Shown piece by piece: positions 19,557-27,949 of a DNA stretch of 32,369 nucleotides (its first letter is position 1; each line of letters opens with the position of its first letter). Source of the DNA: a virus; IMG/VR virus record IMGVR_UViG_3300032006_000044, positions 1 through 32,369 of that record. One strand, given 5' to 3'. The notes under the pieces are model-generated. The model was given only the letters and a program-made list of their open reading frames with translations, was not told the origin of the DNA and did not search any database. A program made the position numbers and the translations under genes.

Positions 19557-21427
19557 TGGACGCCTACCAGCAGTACATACATAAATCTAGGTACGCCCGT
19601 TACCTACCGGAAGAACAACGCCGGGAATCTTGGGAAGAGACAGTGAACCGTTACTTGGACTTCTGGGTAACACAAGAGAAGCTGACTAGCAAAGAAGCTA
19701 AAGACCTTTACAAACAGATACACAGCTTGGAAGTTATGCCCAGCATGAGGGCCTTGATGACTGCGGGAGAAGCTCTGTTAAGAGACAATGTGGCTGGCTT
19801 TAACTGCTCTTATCTACCCATAGATCACCCTAAAGCCTTTGACGAAATGATGTACGTGCTTATGTGCGGCACAGGTGTTGGATTTAGTGTAGAGCGTCAG
19901 TACGTTAGTAAGTTACCAGAGGTTGCAGAGGAGTTTTATGATACCGATACAGTTATACACGTCGCTGACTCTAAGATTGGATGGGCAAAAGCATTCAGGG
20001 AGCTTGTTGCAATGCTCTATTCTGGTCAGGTTCCAAAGTGGGACGTCTCTGGAGTTAGACCTGCAGGGTCAGCCCTTAGAACCTTTGGAGGTAGAGCGTC
20101 TGGTCCAGAGCCTCTTGTCGATCTCTTCCTATTCACCGTTGAAGTTTTTAGGACGGCTGCTGGAAGGAGACTTAGTTCCATTGAGTGTCACGATCTCTGC
20201 TGTAAGATTGCACAGATCGTCGTCGTCGGCGGTGTCAGGCGATCTGCTCTCATCAGTCTCAGTAACCTCACTGACGACAGAATCCGACGAAGCAAGTCAG
20301 GGCAGTGGTGGGTCGATAACCCTCAACGTGGTTTAGCTAATAACTCAGCTTGTTACACAGAGAAGCCAGACTTTGAAGCATTCCTCAACGAGTGGCAGAG
20401 TCTGTACGAGTCACGATCTGGTGAACGTGGTGTCTTCAGCCGTGTCGCTAGTCAAGCACAGGCTGCTAGGAATGGACGTAGGGACGCAGAGGTAGACTTT
20501 GGTACTAACCCCTGCTCTGAAATCATACTCAGGCCATATCAGTTCTGTAATCTGTCTGAGGTTGTTATACGAGCCGACGATACTTTACAAAGTTTACGTT
20601 TAAAAGTTAGATCAGCAGCAATACTGGGTACGCTACAAGCTACCTTGACTAACTTCAGATATTTAAGAAAGATATGGAAGGACAATACGGAAGAAGAAGC
20701 ACTACTGGGTGTATCACTAACAGGTATCATGGATCATCCAGTGATGTCAGGAAGAAAAAATTATGAAGACCTGCAATATTGGCTTACGCAACTTAAGGAC
20801 GAAGCTATCAAAACTAACGATAAATGGGCGAAGCGTCTTGGTATTAACGCTAGTACTGCTATCACTGCTGTTAAGCCAAGCGGCACAGTAAGTCAGCTAG
20901 TGGACAGTGCGTCTGGGATACACCCTAGATACGCAGAGCAGTACATACGTAGGGTTAGGGCTGACGCCAGAGATCCTCTGTGTAGCGTTCTGGAGGTCGC
21001 TGGAGTGCCTGTAGAGGAAGATGTAACCGCCCCTACGACTAAGGTCTTTTCGTTCCCTATACGCTCTCCTGAGAACGCTGTAGTGGCTCCTGAGATGGGT
21101 GCTATGGAACAGTTAAAACTGTGGGAAATGTATCAAGATTATTGGTGTGAACACAAACCAAGCATGACGTGTTACTACAAGGACGATGAGTTTTTAGAAG
21201 TGGGACAGTGGCTGTACAACAAGTTCGACAAGGTAAGTGGCATTAGCTTCCTGCCTTACGCAGAACACACGTACCAGCAAGCACCTTACGAGCCTGTAGA
21301 CAAGAAGACTTATGAGACTATGATTAAAGGTTTCCCAACGGAGATCAACTGGAATGTCTCAGAGGAATCGGACATGACTGAAGGGTCACAGCAGTTGGCC
21401 TGTACTGGTAACAGTTGCGAGATATAA
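19556..21427 (+). CDS. nrdJ: Class II (cobalamin-dependent) ribonucleotide reductase
   Basis: A 623-residue monomeric reductase of the Lactobacillus RTPR type. Active-site features: first redox Cys in GFNCSYLP (about residue 82); thiyl Cys and Glu in NPCSEIILRP (about 319) followed 11 residues later by the second redox Cys (QFCNLSE); the phosphate-binding PSGTVSQLVDSASG (about 440); and the C-terminal regenerating pair C616/C621 (ACTGNSCEI). It makes deoxynucleotides from ribonucleotides and needs adenosylcobalamin from the host, but no oxygen or metal-radical partner protein. No inteins or introns are seen. TAATG overlap with the previous gene. Confidence 0.96.
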   Translation: MDAYQQYIHKSRYARYLPEEQRRESWEETVNRYLDFWVTQEKLTSKEAKDLYKQIHSLEVMPSMRALMTAGEALLRDNVAGFNCSYLPIDHPKAFDEMMYVLMCGTGVGFSVERQYVSKLPEVAEEFYDTDTVIHVADSKIGWAKAFRELVAMLYSGQVPKWDVSGVRPAGSALRTFGGRASGPEPLVDLFLFTVEVFRTAAGRRLSSIECHDLCCKIAQIVVVGGVRRSALISLSNLTDDRIRRSKSGQWWVDNPQRGLANNSACYTEKPDFEAFLNEWQSLYESRSGERGVFSRVASQAQAARNGRRDAEVDFGTNPCSEIILRPYQFCNLSEVVIRADDTLQSLRLKVRSAAILGTLQATLTNFRYLRKIWKDNTEEEALLGVSLTGIMDHPVMSGRKNYEDLQYWLTQLKDEAIKTNDKWAKRLGINASTAITAVKPSGTVSQLVDSASGIHPRYAEQYIRRVRADARDPLCSVLEVAGVPVEEDVTAPTTKVFSFPIRSPENAVVAPEMGAMEQLKLWEMYQDYWCEHKPSMTCYYKDDEFLEVGQWLYNKFDKVSGISFLPYAEHTYQQAPYEPVDKKTYETMIKGFPTEINWNVSEESDMTEGSQQLACTGNSCEI

Positions 21428-21430
21428 GCC

Positions 21431-21811
21431 ATGTCCTACAGTGATAAAGTAATGGATCACTACGAGAACCCACGGAACGTCGGTAAGCTAAACGCTGACG
21501 ACGAAGACGTGGGTACTGGGATGGTGGGAGCACCTGCATGTGGTGACGTAATGAAGCTACAGATTAAAGTAGGCAACGAAGGCATCATTGAAGACGCCAA
21601 GTTTAAGACCTACGGATGCGGTAGTGCCATTGCGTCTAGCTCCCTGCTGACTGAGTGGGTCAAGGGCAGGACTCTGGAAGAAGCAGGTAGTATCAGGAAC
21701 ACACAGATTGCGGAAGAACTAGCGTTACCGCCTGTAAAGATACATTGTTCTGTGTTGGCTGAAGACGCTATTAAAGCTGCTATTAGTGACTACCAAAAGA
21801 AAAACAAATAG
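21431..21811 (+). CDS. iscU: IscU-type iron-sulfur cluster scaffold protein
   Basis: A full-length 126-residue IscU homologue (E. coli IscU is 128). All functional residues are present at the same numbers as in E. coli: C37 and D39 (APACGDVM), C63 (YGCGSAIASS), the HscA-chaperone motif LPPVK (99-103), H105 and C106 (IHCSVLAEDA). It assembles 2Fe-2S clusters from cysteine desulfurase and passes them to client proteins. It is the last gene of the rightward operon, three bases after nrdJ, and its stop faces the converging structural block. No other Isc gene is present, so it must plug into the host system. Confidence 0.95.
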   Translation: MSYSDKVMDHYENPRNVGKLNADDEDVGTGMVGAPACGDVMKLQIKVGNEGIIEDAKFKTYGCGSAIASSSLLTEWVKGRTLEEAGSIRNTQIAEELALPPVKIHCSVLAEDAIKAAISDYQKKNK

Positions 21812-21816
21812 GCTTA

Positions 21817-23913
21817 TTACATCTGCTCCTCTGCAGCCATTTGTTCAGCTAAGTTACCCATAAGCATTCCTCCTTGAGCAACATTAGAGGCTGTTCCTAA
21901 GTAGTTGGGCCTTACTTGTTCCTGTAGTATGTTGGAAGAAGGAGACAAGGTTTCAACAACAGGAGATTCAGACAAAGCGGGTTGGCCTTTAAGCGTCCTT
22001 CTGTCTAAGACAGGGTTGTCTGTTCCCAATCTTTGCTTTATTAGGTTTTCTCTTGAAGTAAGATCATCAGACACACCAAAGTTTTTAGAGAGATACTCTG
22101 ATCTTTCTTCTTTGCTTACGTTTCTTTGTTCTGCTCTGCTTTTACTGTCAATAGTAATTTCGTTTCTAGTTGTATTGCCCCGCATGTTGTATTGTACTGG
22201 TGGGAAAACAACAACAAGTGGGTTTCCTCCTAAAGGGTCCATACCAAACAGATCATGCCTGTCAGACTGAACTACAGTTGCTTTACCTGTATTTAAATCT
22301 ATAGCAAAGAACTGATTCATACCTCCGTGTACTTTACTGGCTGAGTTAATTGAGCCTTGAAAGTATAAGGTATTAGAAGAAGCTTCGTAGTTTACAGGCG
22401 GCTCTGCCGCTAATTTTCTACGAGCTATGTTGTATTTATAAGCCGCGCTGTTTTTATCCTGTTTAAAATTAAAGCCTTTTGCTTCTGTTTTCCAAACATC
22501 AGCCGGGGCTTCGTTTTGCAGTAGAGCTTTTTCTTTGTCATCTAAAACTCTACCCCGCAAAAGAGATATTGCTTCTTCTGGAGACATGCCTTTAAAATCG
22601 TGGACTTCTCCTAAACGAAAAACATTTTTAGATGTTCGACTTTGGCCTCCTCCTGCCGTTAACTCGCTTCGTATGTTTGTAGGATTAAACGGGTCTTCAA
22701 AAATAATACTAGGATTACCTTTTATGTTAAGAACACCTCTTCTTTCTGTCCCTAGATTGTGAGCTTTAATTATATGGTTATACAACCTATTTCGCTGAGT
22801 TTGGTTAAAGTCATAGTCAGCAGAGTTCCATATTTTTTGATCAAAATCGGCTCTGTTTTTAGGGTCTATGTCGGCTAACCTAGATACTTTACCGACAATG
22901 TTTTCTAAGAACGGAGAACCTGTGGAAGGCATTTGGTAGTTCATCATGTAATGAGCATACTTCCAAGCGCCTGAATCTAAATTATAAGAAGGAAGCGAAT
23001 AAAGATCGGACATTTGTTTTTTAAGAGCGTTAACTTCTTTTGTTATGTGTTCGTACTCTTTTTTCTTTTGCGCTTGTTCGGCTCTAGTTCCTTTTATTGT
23101 TCGCAAGTCTATTTTTCCGCTTTCCAATTCTTTTATTCTTCTTTGTAGAGCGTCTGCCTTTTGTAAAGCAACAATAACTTCACCCGCCTGTTCTCGCATA
23201 CCCCGACTAATACCCATTTGGTCAAAGATTGCTTTGTCTGTTGGGCTTAGTCCTGCCCAGAAACCTCGTTCAAAACCTTTTCCAAGAGCTTTAACGGTCC
23301 CTATTACTTTTTTATAAGGATCGTGGCTTTCGTAAAAGTCTTGAACTTTAGTATCCATATTAACAACGGCACTGTTTACACCTTTTTTTACAAACCTAAC
23401 TCCTAAAAGATCAGTAGCAACCGCTCCGCTTCTTACAGCAGTTTCAGTTTCTTCAGGATAGTTTTCTTGTAAGTAACCAGCAATATCAGTGTTTTCAATA
23501 GTGTCTTTTATACTGGTCAACGCTTGTCCTAACAAACCTGTTCCCTTTTCGTACATAGAGTCTACAAAAGGTTCAACAACATAATCATCAGCAACAGAAC
23601 GATAACCAAGTTCAAGAACATCGCTAAATAAACCTCCTCCTGCTTCTGCGGCTGAAGCTATACCTCTTAACCCTGCTTGAGTGTAGCCAATTTCTCCAGC
23701 TTGTCTTTTTAGTTCATCTTCTGCAAGTTGGTTTCCAAAAGTTGTTCCTGTTTCTGATAAAGACTCTCCAAAATTTGTAATAGCGGGAGTAACACCAAAA
23801 CGCGACATTCCCCCTACAACTGCTGGCATATAAAAAGGACTGTCTACCACATAATCTTTTAGACCTTTTTTAACTGATTCAATTCTATCTACTGTTCTTT
23901 CAAGACCAGACAT
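21817..23913 (-). CDS. Large virion-associated protein of unknown function (698 residues)
   Basis: Last gene of the right structural block. N-terminal 230 residues are Gly/Ala-rich helices with hydrophobic patches (MPAVVGGMSRFG; AVATDLLGVRFVKKG), followed by a charged coiled coil (ALQKADALQRRIKELESG, about 250; KKKEYEHITKEVNALKKQM, about 280) and a mixed C-terminal half with a beta-rich segment (NTLYFQGS, NQFFAIDLNTGKATVVQSDR, GNPLVVVFPP, about 520-590). Size and place match internal virion/ejection proteins of T7-like phages. The C-terminal segment may be a separate enzymatic or toxin-like domain, not identified. ATG overlaps the previous stop. Confidence 0.6.
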   Translation of the reverse strand: MSGLERTVDRIESVKKGLKDYVVDSPFYMPAVVGGMSRFGVTPAITNFGESLSETGTTFGNQLAEDELKRQAGEIGYTQAGLRGIASAAEAGGGLFSDVLELGYRSVADDYVVEPFVDSMYEKGTGLLGQALTSIKDTIENTDIAGYLQENYPEETETAVRSGAVATDLLGVRFVKKGVNSAVVNMDTKVQDFYESHDPYKKVIGTVKALGKGFERGFWAGLSPTDKAIFDQMGISRGMREQAGEVIVALQKADALQRRIKELESGKIDLRTIKGTRAEQAQKKKEYEHITKEVNALKKQMSDLYSLPSYNLDSGAWKYAHYMMNYQMPSTGSPFLENIVGKVSRLADIDPKNRADFDQKIWNSADYDFNQTQRNRLYNHIIKAHNLGTERRGVLNIKGNPSIIFEDPFNPTNIRSELTAGGGQSRTSKNVFRLGEVHDFKGMSPEEAISLLRGRVLDDKEKALLQNEAPADVWKTEAKGFNFKQDKNSAAYKYNIARRKLAAEPPVNYEASSNTLYFQGSINSASKVHGGMNQFFAIDLNTGKATVVQSDRHDLFGMDPLGGNPLVVVFPPVQYNMRGNTTRNEITIDSKSRAEQRNVSKEERSEYLSKNFGVSDDLTSRENLIKQRLGTDNPVLDRRTLKGQPALSESPVVETLSPSSNILQEQVRPNYLGTASNVAQGGMLMGNLAEQMAAEEQM

Positions 23914-25661
23914 TACTTGCTTTCCTCTTCTTCGTGAGCTTTTTCAGCGTCTTCTGGTAATGCGTTTAAATCGTTTAGCAGTGTAACTAAGAAAACACGG
24001 TCTGCTTTTAATTCTTTTATCATGGCAGAATTTTCTGTTTTCTTTAAAGCACTATCTAATCCAAGAATTGTTGTGCCTATTGCTTTTTTAAGTTTGGGAA
24101 GAGAAAGACCCCCTTTAATAGCTGCACCTGTTCCAACAATAGCCGCGCCTCCCGCAACATAAGGAGCATATCCTGAAATAAAACCCAGTATAGCAGAACC
24201 AGTAAACGCTAAACCTAAAGGAGTCATTGGAACAGTTATTCCTGTAGCTCTTTTTATGTTAGCTTTGATTCTTTCTATTATACCCGGAACTTCTGCAGCA
24301 AACTTACTATTAAGTGTGTTTTTTGCATCGAACAATAAAAACTGTTTACGAAGTAGCTGGTCTGCGTTTGCTTCAGGAACAATAGCTTCAAGCTCCTCAT
24401 TTAATTTATTTCTTATTAAACGAGTTATTCTACTTTCAGAAGCTCTAACTGAGTTATAAGCAGGATCGTTAACATGCGGCCTATAGTCATTAGCTCTTCT
24501 GTCTATTTCTCTACGTGCTTGTAAAAGACCTAAAGCTGTTCCGTCGCTATCGTTAATTATTTTAAGTGCAAGGTTAGTAAAATCTTTTGCAAACGACGAG
24601 CTTCCACCCGCAAGTCTAAAATCAATAGCTTCGTCAAGTTGACTTTTTGAGTCTAAAAGTTTTTCAATTTCTAAATTTAATTCAAAAATTATAGCATCTT
24701 TATCAAACTCAGGGTTTCCAGCTTTATTTATTCTTTTTTCTAATTCTTTAGCAACTGTAACTATTTCTTTATTAACAATAGGAATATTATAACCTGCTGA
24801 TCTATTAGGGTTTATCCCATTAATATCAGCAACAACATCTATAACTTCGTTTTCAAAACGCGTGGGAACATAAACTTGGTCGTCAAAATACCCTTCAACA
24901 CGCACTTCTCCTTGAGCTTTGTGTGGTTTTAAAGGTTCTAACATTTCTTGAACACCCGGACGACGGTCTTTAGCTATTCCTTTTTGCCCTTCTTGTTTTA
25001 ACCTTTTTCCTTTTTCAGGTAAATCTCCCAAAATAGGACTAAGTTTAGTCGGCGGAGCACCTAAAGCAGCAACATCAATAAAACTTTCTATTTGTCTGCC
25101 TTTTAATTCGTTTTCTTTTGAAGCGTCTTTCCAATTAAGATAACCTTCGTAGTTTTCTTTTGCAAGGTTTAGAACCTTTTCAGCCCACGGGTTTTCTAAT
25201 AGAAAAGAAGATAAATCCTTAAAAACATCGACTGCAAACGCTTCTACACGTTCTGGAGCTAAAGCTTGTGCTCCTGCAGACAAAAGCGTTCCCGCTGCTT
25301 CACCTGCAGCAGGGATAACGCCTTCTGTTCCCGCAAAAAGAGCCGCTGTGGCTTGTCTTCCAAAAGGTGTACCAGCATTAAACTCACCTTCTAAATATTC
25401 TTTGCCAACACCAAAACCTCCTTTTTTATAGGTGTCAAGAGCACTTTTTAAACCCTCTGTTGTATAGGTTGCTAGTTCTTCCGGTGATCGTGCTTTATAA
25501 GGCGACTGCAAAGGTTCTTCCGGTATAGCAAGATAAGCCTCTCTCAACCCTTGAACATATACGCCCTGCTCTTTTTTTTCATCCCCATCAGGCATATTAT
25601 CAAAGCTCATCAAAGCCCTTTGCAACTCATTAAAAATGTCTTGTCGTGTAGGTTGAGCCAC
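23913..25661 (-). CDS. Internal virion (ejection) protein candidate with hydrophobic segment
   Basis: About 582 residues from GTG 25661, chosen because AAGGA lies seven bases upstream; a GTG at 25691 would overlap the previous gene. Features: Gly/Ala-rich stretch near 100-140 (FAGTEGVIPAAGEAAGTLLS), long charged helices (250-460), and a strongly hydrophobic region near 480-525 (LGLAFTGSAILGFISGYAPY, AGGAAIVGTGAAIKGG) able to span a membrane. Such proteins are carried in the head and injected first to form a channel through the cell envelope; this role is inferred from size, order and composition. Confidence 0.6.
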   Translation of the reverse strand: MAQPTRQDIFNELQRALMSFDNMPDGDEKKEQGVYVQGLREAYLAIPEEPLQSPYKARSPEELATYTTEGLKSALDTYKKGGFGVGKEYLEGEFNAGTPFGRQATAALFAGTEGVIPAAGEAAGTLLSAGAQALAPERVEAFAVDVFKDLSSFLLENPWAEKVLNLAKENYEGYLNWKDASKENELKGRQIESFIDVAALGAPPTKLSPILGDLPEKGKRLKQEGQKGIAKDRRPGVQEMLEPLKPHKAQGEVRVEGYFDDQVYVPTRFENEVIDVVADINGINPNRSAGYNIPIVNKEIVTVAKELEKRINKAGNPEFDKDAIIFELNLEIEKLLDSKSQLDEAIDFRLAGGSSSFAKDFTNLALKIINDSDGTALGLLQARREIDRRANDYRPHVNDPAYNSVRASESRITRLIRNKLNEELEAIVPEANADQLLRKQFLLFDAKNTLNSKFAAEVPGIIERIKANIKRATGITVPMTPLGLAFTGSAILGFISGYAPYVAGGAAIVGTGAAIKGGLSLPKLKKAIGTTILGLDSALKKTENSAMIKELKADRVFLVTLLNDLNALPEDAEKAHEEEESK

Positions 25662-25674
25662 TATTTTGTCCTTA

Positions 25675-27009
25675 TTAAGGTTGGAGATCACCAGTTTTTA
25701 AAAACGCTTCAAGCCTTTCAGCACCGCTCATGCCGGAATTTGCAACTTCCGTTTGTAAGGTCAATATTTCTATAAGGGCCTCGTCTGTAAGATTGTCTCG
25801 ATTTTCATTTAGAATGTTAGTAGCTTTGTTAAACTGTGTTTTAGCGTATTGTGCTGAAACAATATATTGACCAATTACAGTTTTAAGCGCCCCTGCAGTA
25901 AGCCCTATGTCTCCACCAACTGCTTGTATTGCAATTCTTGCGTCGTTATCAGACAAACCTGTACCAGCGCCAAGCTTTTGAATAAAAACAGCCATTTCTT
26001 CTAAACGGTTAATAATAAAAGCTTCAGTAGCTTCTACATTGCCTTTAATTTCTTCAGGAACTGGAATACCCAGAGTGTCGCTTAAAAATACTGCCGCTTT
26101 TCCTAGTGTTAATTTTGTAGTTGCTCCGGGTCCTATAAAAGCTTGATCGATAAGGTTTAAAGCTCTTACACCGCTTTCTATTGTTTTCGCACCTGTTTTA
26201 GCTGCAGCGTGTAACTCTGCATAATCTGTAAAAGCCATTTCAGCGAGAAGCTCATTAACCTGTTCGTTATCATTAAGTTCTTCATTCTGCGTTCTGGTAA
26301 TTGCAGGAGTAAGGCCTAGACTGCTTGGCTCAACCCATTCTTTTTCACCTTCTTTTCCTGTTCCAAATAAAGGGTTTTTAACTAAGCCAGACTCTTTACG
26401 AACAGTTCTAAAAACTTGATTATTCTCTTTATCTGTAAAAGCTATTTGTTCTGTTTGTAAACTCTTTATAAGAGAGTCAAACCCTTCTTTTTTCATTCCA
26501 AAAACGTCTTCTTTAGTCAGATCAAGTTGAGTAGGATCAGTAATTCCCACTTGTTCTAAACGAACTAGACGTCCCTTTTTAGGAGAAATTTGTTCCACTT
26601 GTTTAGCTTCAAGTTCTATCAGTTGTTTCTGATAATTACCTATATCTCCAGCAAGAATGTCATCAGCCGACACTGTAATTCCTACTTTTCCAAAACGTTC
26701 AGACATACTTGCAGCCAAATTGCTTCGTTTTTCTTTCTGTTGTGCTTCTTGTGCAAGCCTTGATGCTTCACCTGCATAAACAGTAGCTTCTTTAAAGTTG
26801 CCTCTAGCTTGATAAAGCTTTGCTAGTTTTAATAAGTCCTCAGGTTTAGACATATCAAGGTTTTCAGAACCTCGTTTAAAGTCAGCTTCCTCTCTTGCCT
26901 GATTAAAAAGCATACCGCCAGCACCTAGAGTTCTTCCAATTCTACTCAAATCTTCTGATAACGCTGGAGAAGCAAGACGAGATATTAACCCTTGTGATAA
27001 TCTAGCCAT
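25675..27009 (-). CDS. Internal virion protein candidate (444 residues)
   Basis: A mostly helical, charged protein with a tetratricopeptide-like stretch near the start (DLLKLAKLYQARGNFKEA, TVYAGEASRLAQEAQQKEK, about 58-95) and an Ala-rich helical end (GAGTGLSDNDARIAIQAVGG about 350). No enzymatic motif is seen. It lies in the row of four large late proteins between the tail tube genes and the replication operon, the position of ejection proteins. AGGA lies eight bases before ATG 27009. Confidence 0.6.
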   Translation of the reverse strand: MARLSQGLISRLASPALSEDLSRIGRTLGAGGMLFNQAREEADFKRGSENLDMSKPEDLLKLAKLYQARGNFKEATVYAGEASRLAQEAQQKEKRSNLAASMSERFGKVGITVSADDILAGDIGNYQKQLIELEAKQVEQISPKKGRLVRLEQVGITDPTQLDLTKEDVFGMKKEGFDSLIKSLQTEQIAFTDKENNQVFRTVRKESGLVKNPLFGTGKEGEKEWVEPSSLGLTPAITRTQNEELNDNEQVNELLAEMAFTDYAELHAAAKTGAKTIESGVRALNLIDQAFIGPGATTKLTLGKAAVFLSDTLGIPVPEEIKGNVEATEAFIINRLEEMAVFIQKLGAGTGLSDNDARIAIQAVGGDIGLTAGALKTVIGQYIVSAQYAKTQFNKATNILNENRDNLTDEALIEILTLQTEVANSGMSGAERLEAFLKTGDLQP

Positions 27010-27021
27010 TATTTTTTCCTA

Positions 27022-27897
27022 TTAAATTTTTCCAAGACCAGCAAATAAACCAGAAAGTGCCGTTTCGGCTACACCTGCTCCTAATTTTCCAATAAGATCA
27101 GCTTGACCTATACCGGACGCAAGCAACGCATCAAGACCTGAAGCGTAAGTTTCTCCGTAAGCACCTGTTTGTTGAGCTAAGGCTTGTCTCGCTCTTTCAG
27201 AAGCTGTCATGCCCGGAGCAAAAGCCCCTGTAAGCTGTGCTTGAGGTATATAACCAGAAGCTAACATTCCAGAACCCATTGCAGCAGCGCGATCTCTTTC
27301 TTCCGCTACATATTGCATAGCAGCTAGTTCTGTTCTAGCTCTGGCTTCTTCTCTTGCTTTTTCAAGCGCAAGCTGTTCTGGAGTTCCTCCAAACATAGCA
27401 GTGCGTACACCTAAACGTCCTTGATTAAACAAGTTTTCTTGCAGAGCTTGTCTTGCTCTTTCTTCTTCAGGACGAGAAAGTTCTCTTAGTCTGTCGTAAA
27501 CTTGTTGTTCTCTTTTAGACATATCTTGAGTAGCAAGCCCAAACAAACTTTCGGCTCTTGCTAACTGAGCTTCTTGTAAAAGCCTTTCATTTTCTGATAA
27601 TTCAGATTTAAAAATTCTTTGTCCAGTATCAGGATCTACAGACATGCCAAACTTACCACCCGTAGGGGTAGTTACTGTATAAGGCTGAAATTCTAAACGT
27701 CTGTCAAGTTCAGAAGCTAAACCAAGACGATTTCCTTCACTATCAAAAATAGCGTTTCCTTCATCGTCAACACCTGCCATTAGTTTAGCAGCACGATCTC
27801 CTATTGTTCCTAGTCTATCAACACCTTGTTCAACTAACTGTGCTCCTAAACCGGAACCTAACAGACCTCCAATAACTTCTGCTATGCCATCGCTCAT
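27022..27897 (-). CDS. Virion protein, Ala/Gln/Arg-rich (291 residues)
   Basis: N-terminal Gly-rich hydrophobic helix (VIGGLLGSGLGAQLVEQG), a short beta segment (PYTVTTPTGGKFGMSVDPDT), then long Ala/Arg/Glu/Gln helices (QARAESL..., REEARARTELAAMQYVAEE) and a Gly/Ala-rich end (GLDALLASGIGQADLIGK, GVAETALSGLFAGLGKI). Similar proteins in marine podoviruses are labelled internal core or injection proteins (recalled). GGAGG nine bases before ATG 27897. Confidence 0.6.
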   Translation of the reverse strand: MSDGIAEVIGGLLGSGLGAQLVEQGVDRLGTIGDRAAKLMAGVDDEGNAIFDSEGNRLGLASELDRRLEFQPYTVTTPTGGKFGMSVDPDTGQRIFKSELSENERLLQEAQLARAESLFGLATQDMSKREQQVYDRLRELSRPEEERARQALQENLFNQGRLGVRTAMFGGTPEQLALEKAREEARARTELAAMQYVAEERDRAAAMGSGMLASGYIPQAQLTGAFAPGMTASERARQALAQQTGAYGETYASGLDALLASGIGQADLIGKLGAGVAETALSGLFAGLGKI

Positions 27898-27949
27898 TAG
27901 TAGGTTCCTCCACTAATATTTTTAAAATCTGTAATTTTTGTACACCTGT

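Noticed and set aside
21812-21816. Bidirectional terminator between the converging operons
   Set aside because: Only five bases separate the stop codons and no hairpin with T-run is visible around them; transcripts probably overlap.
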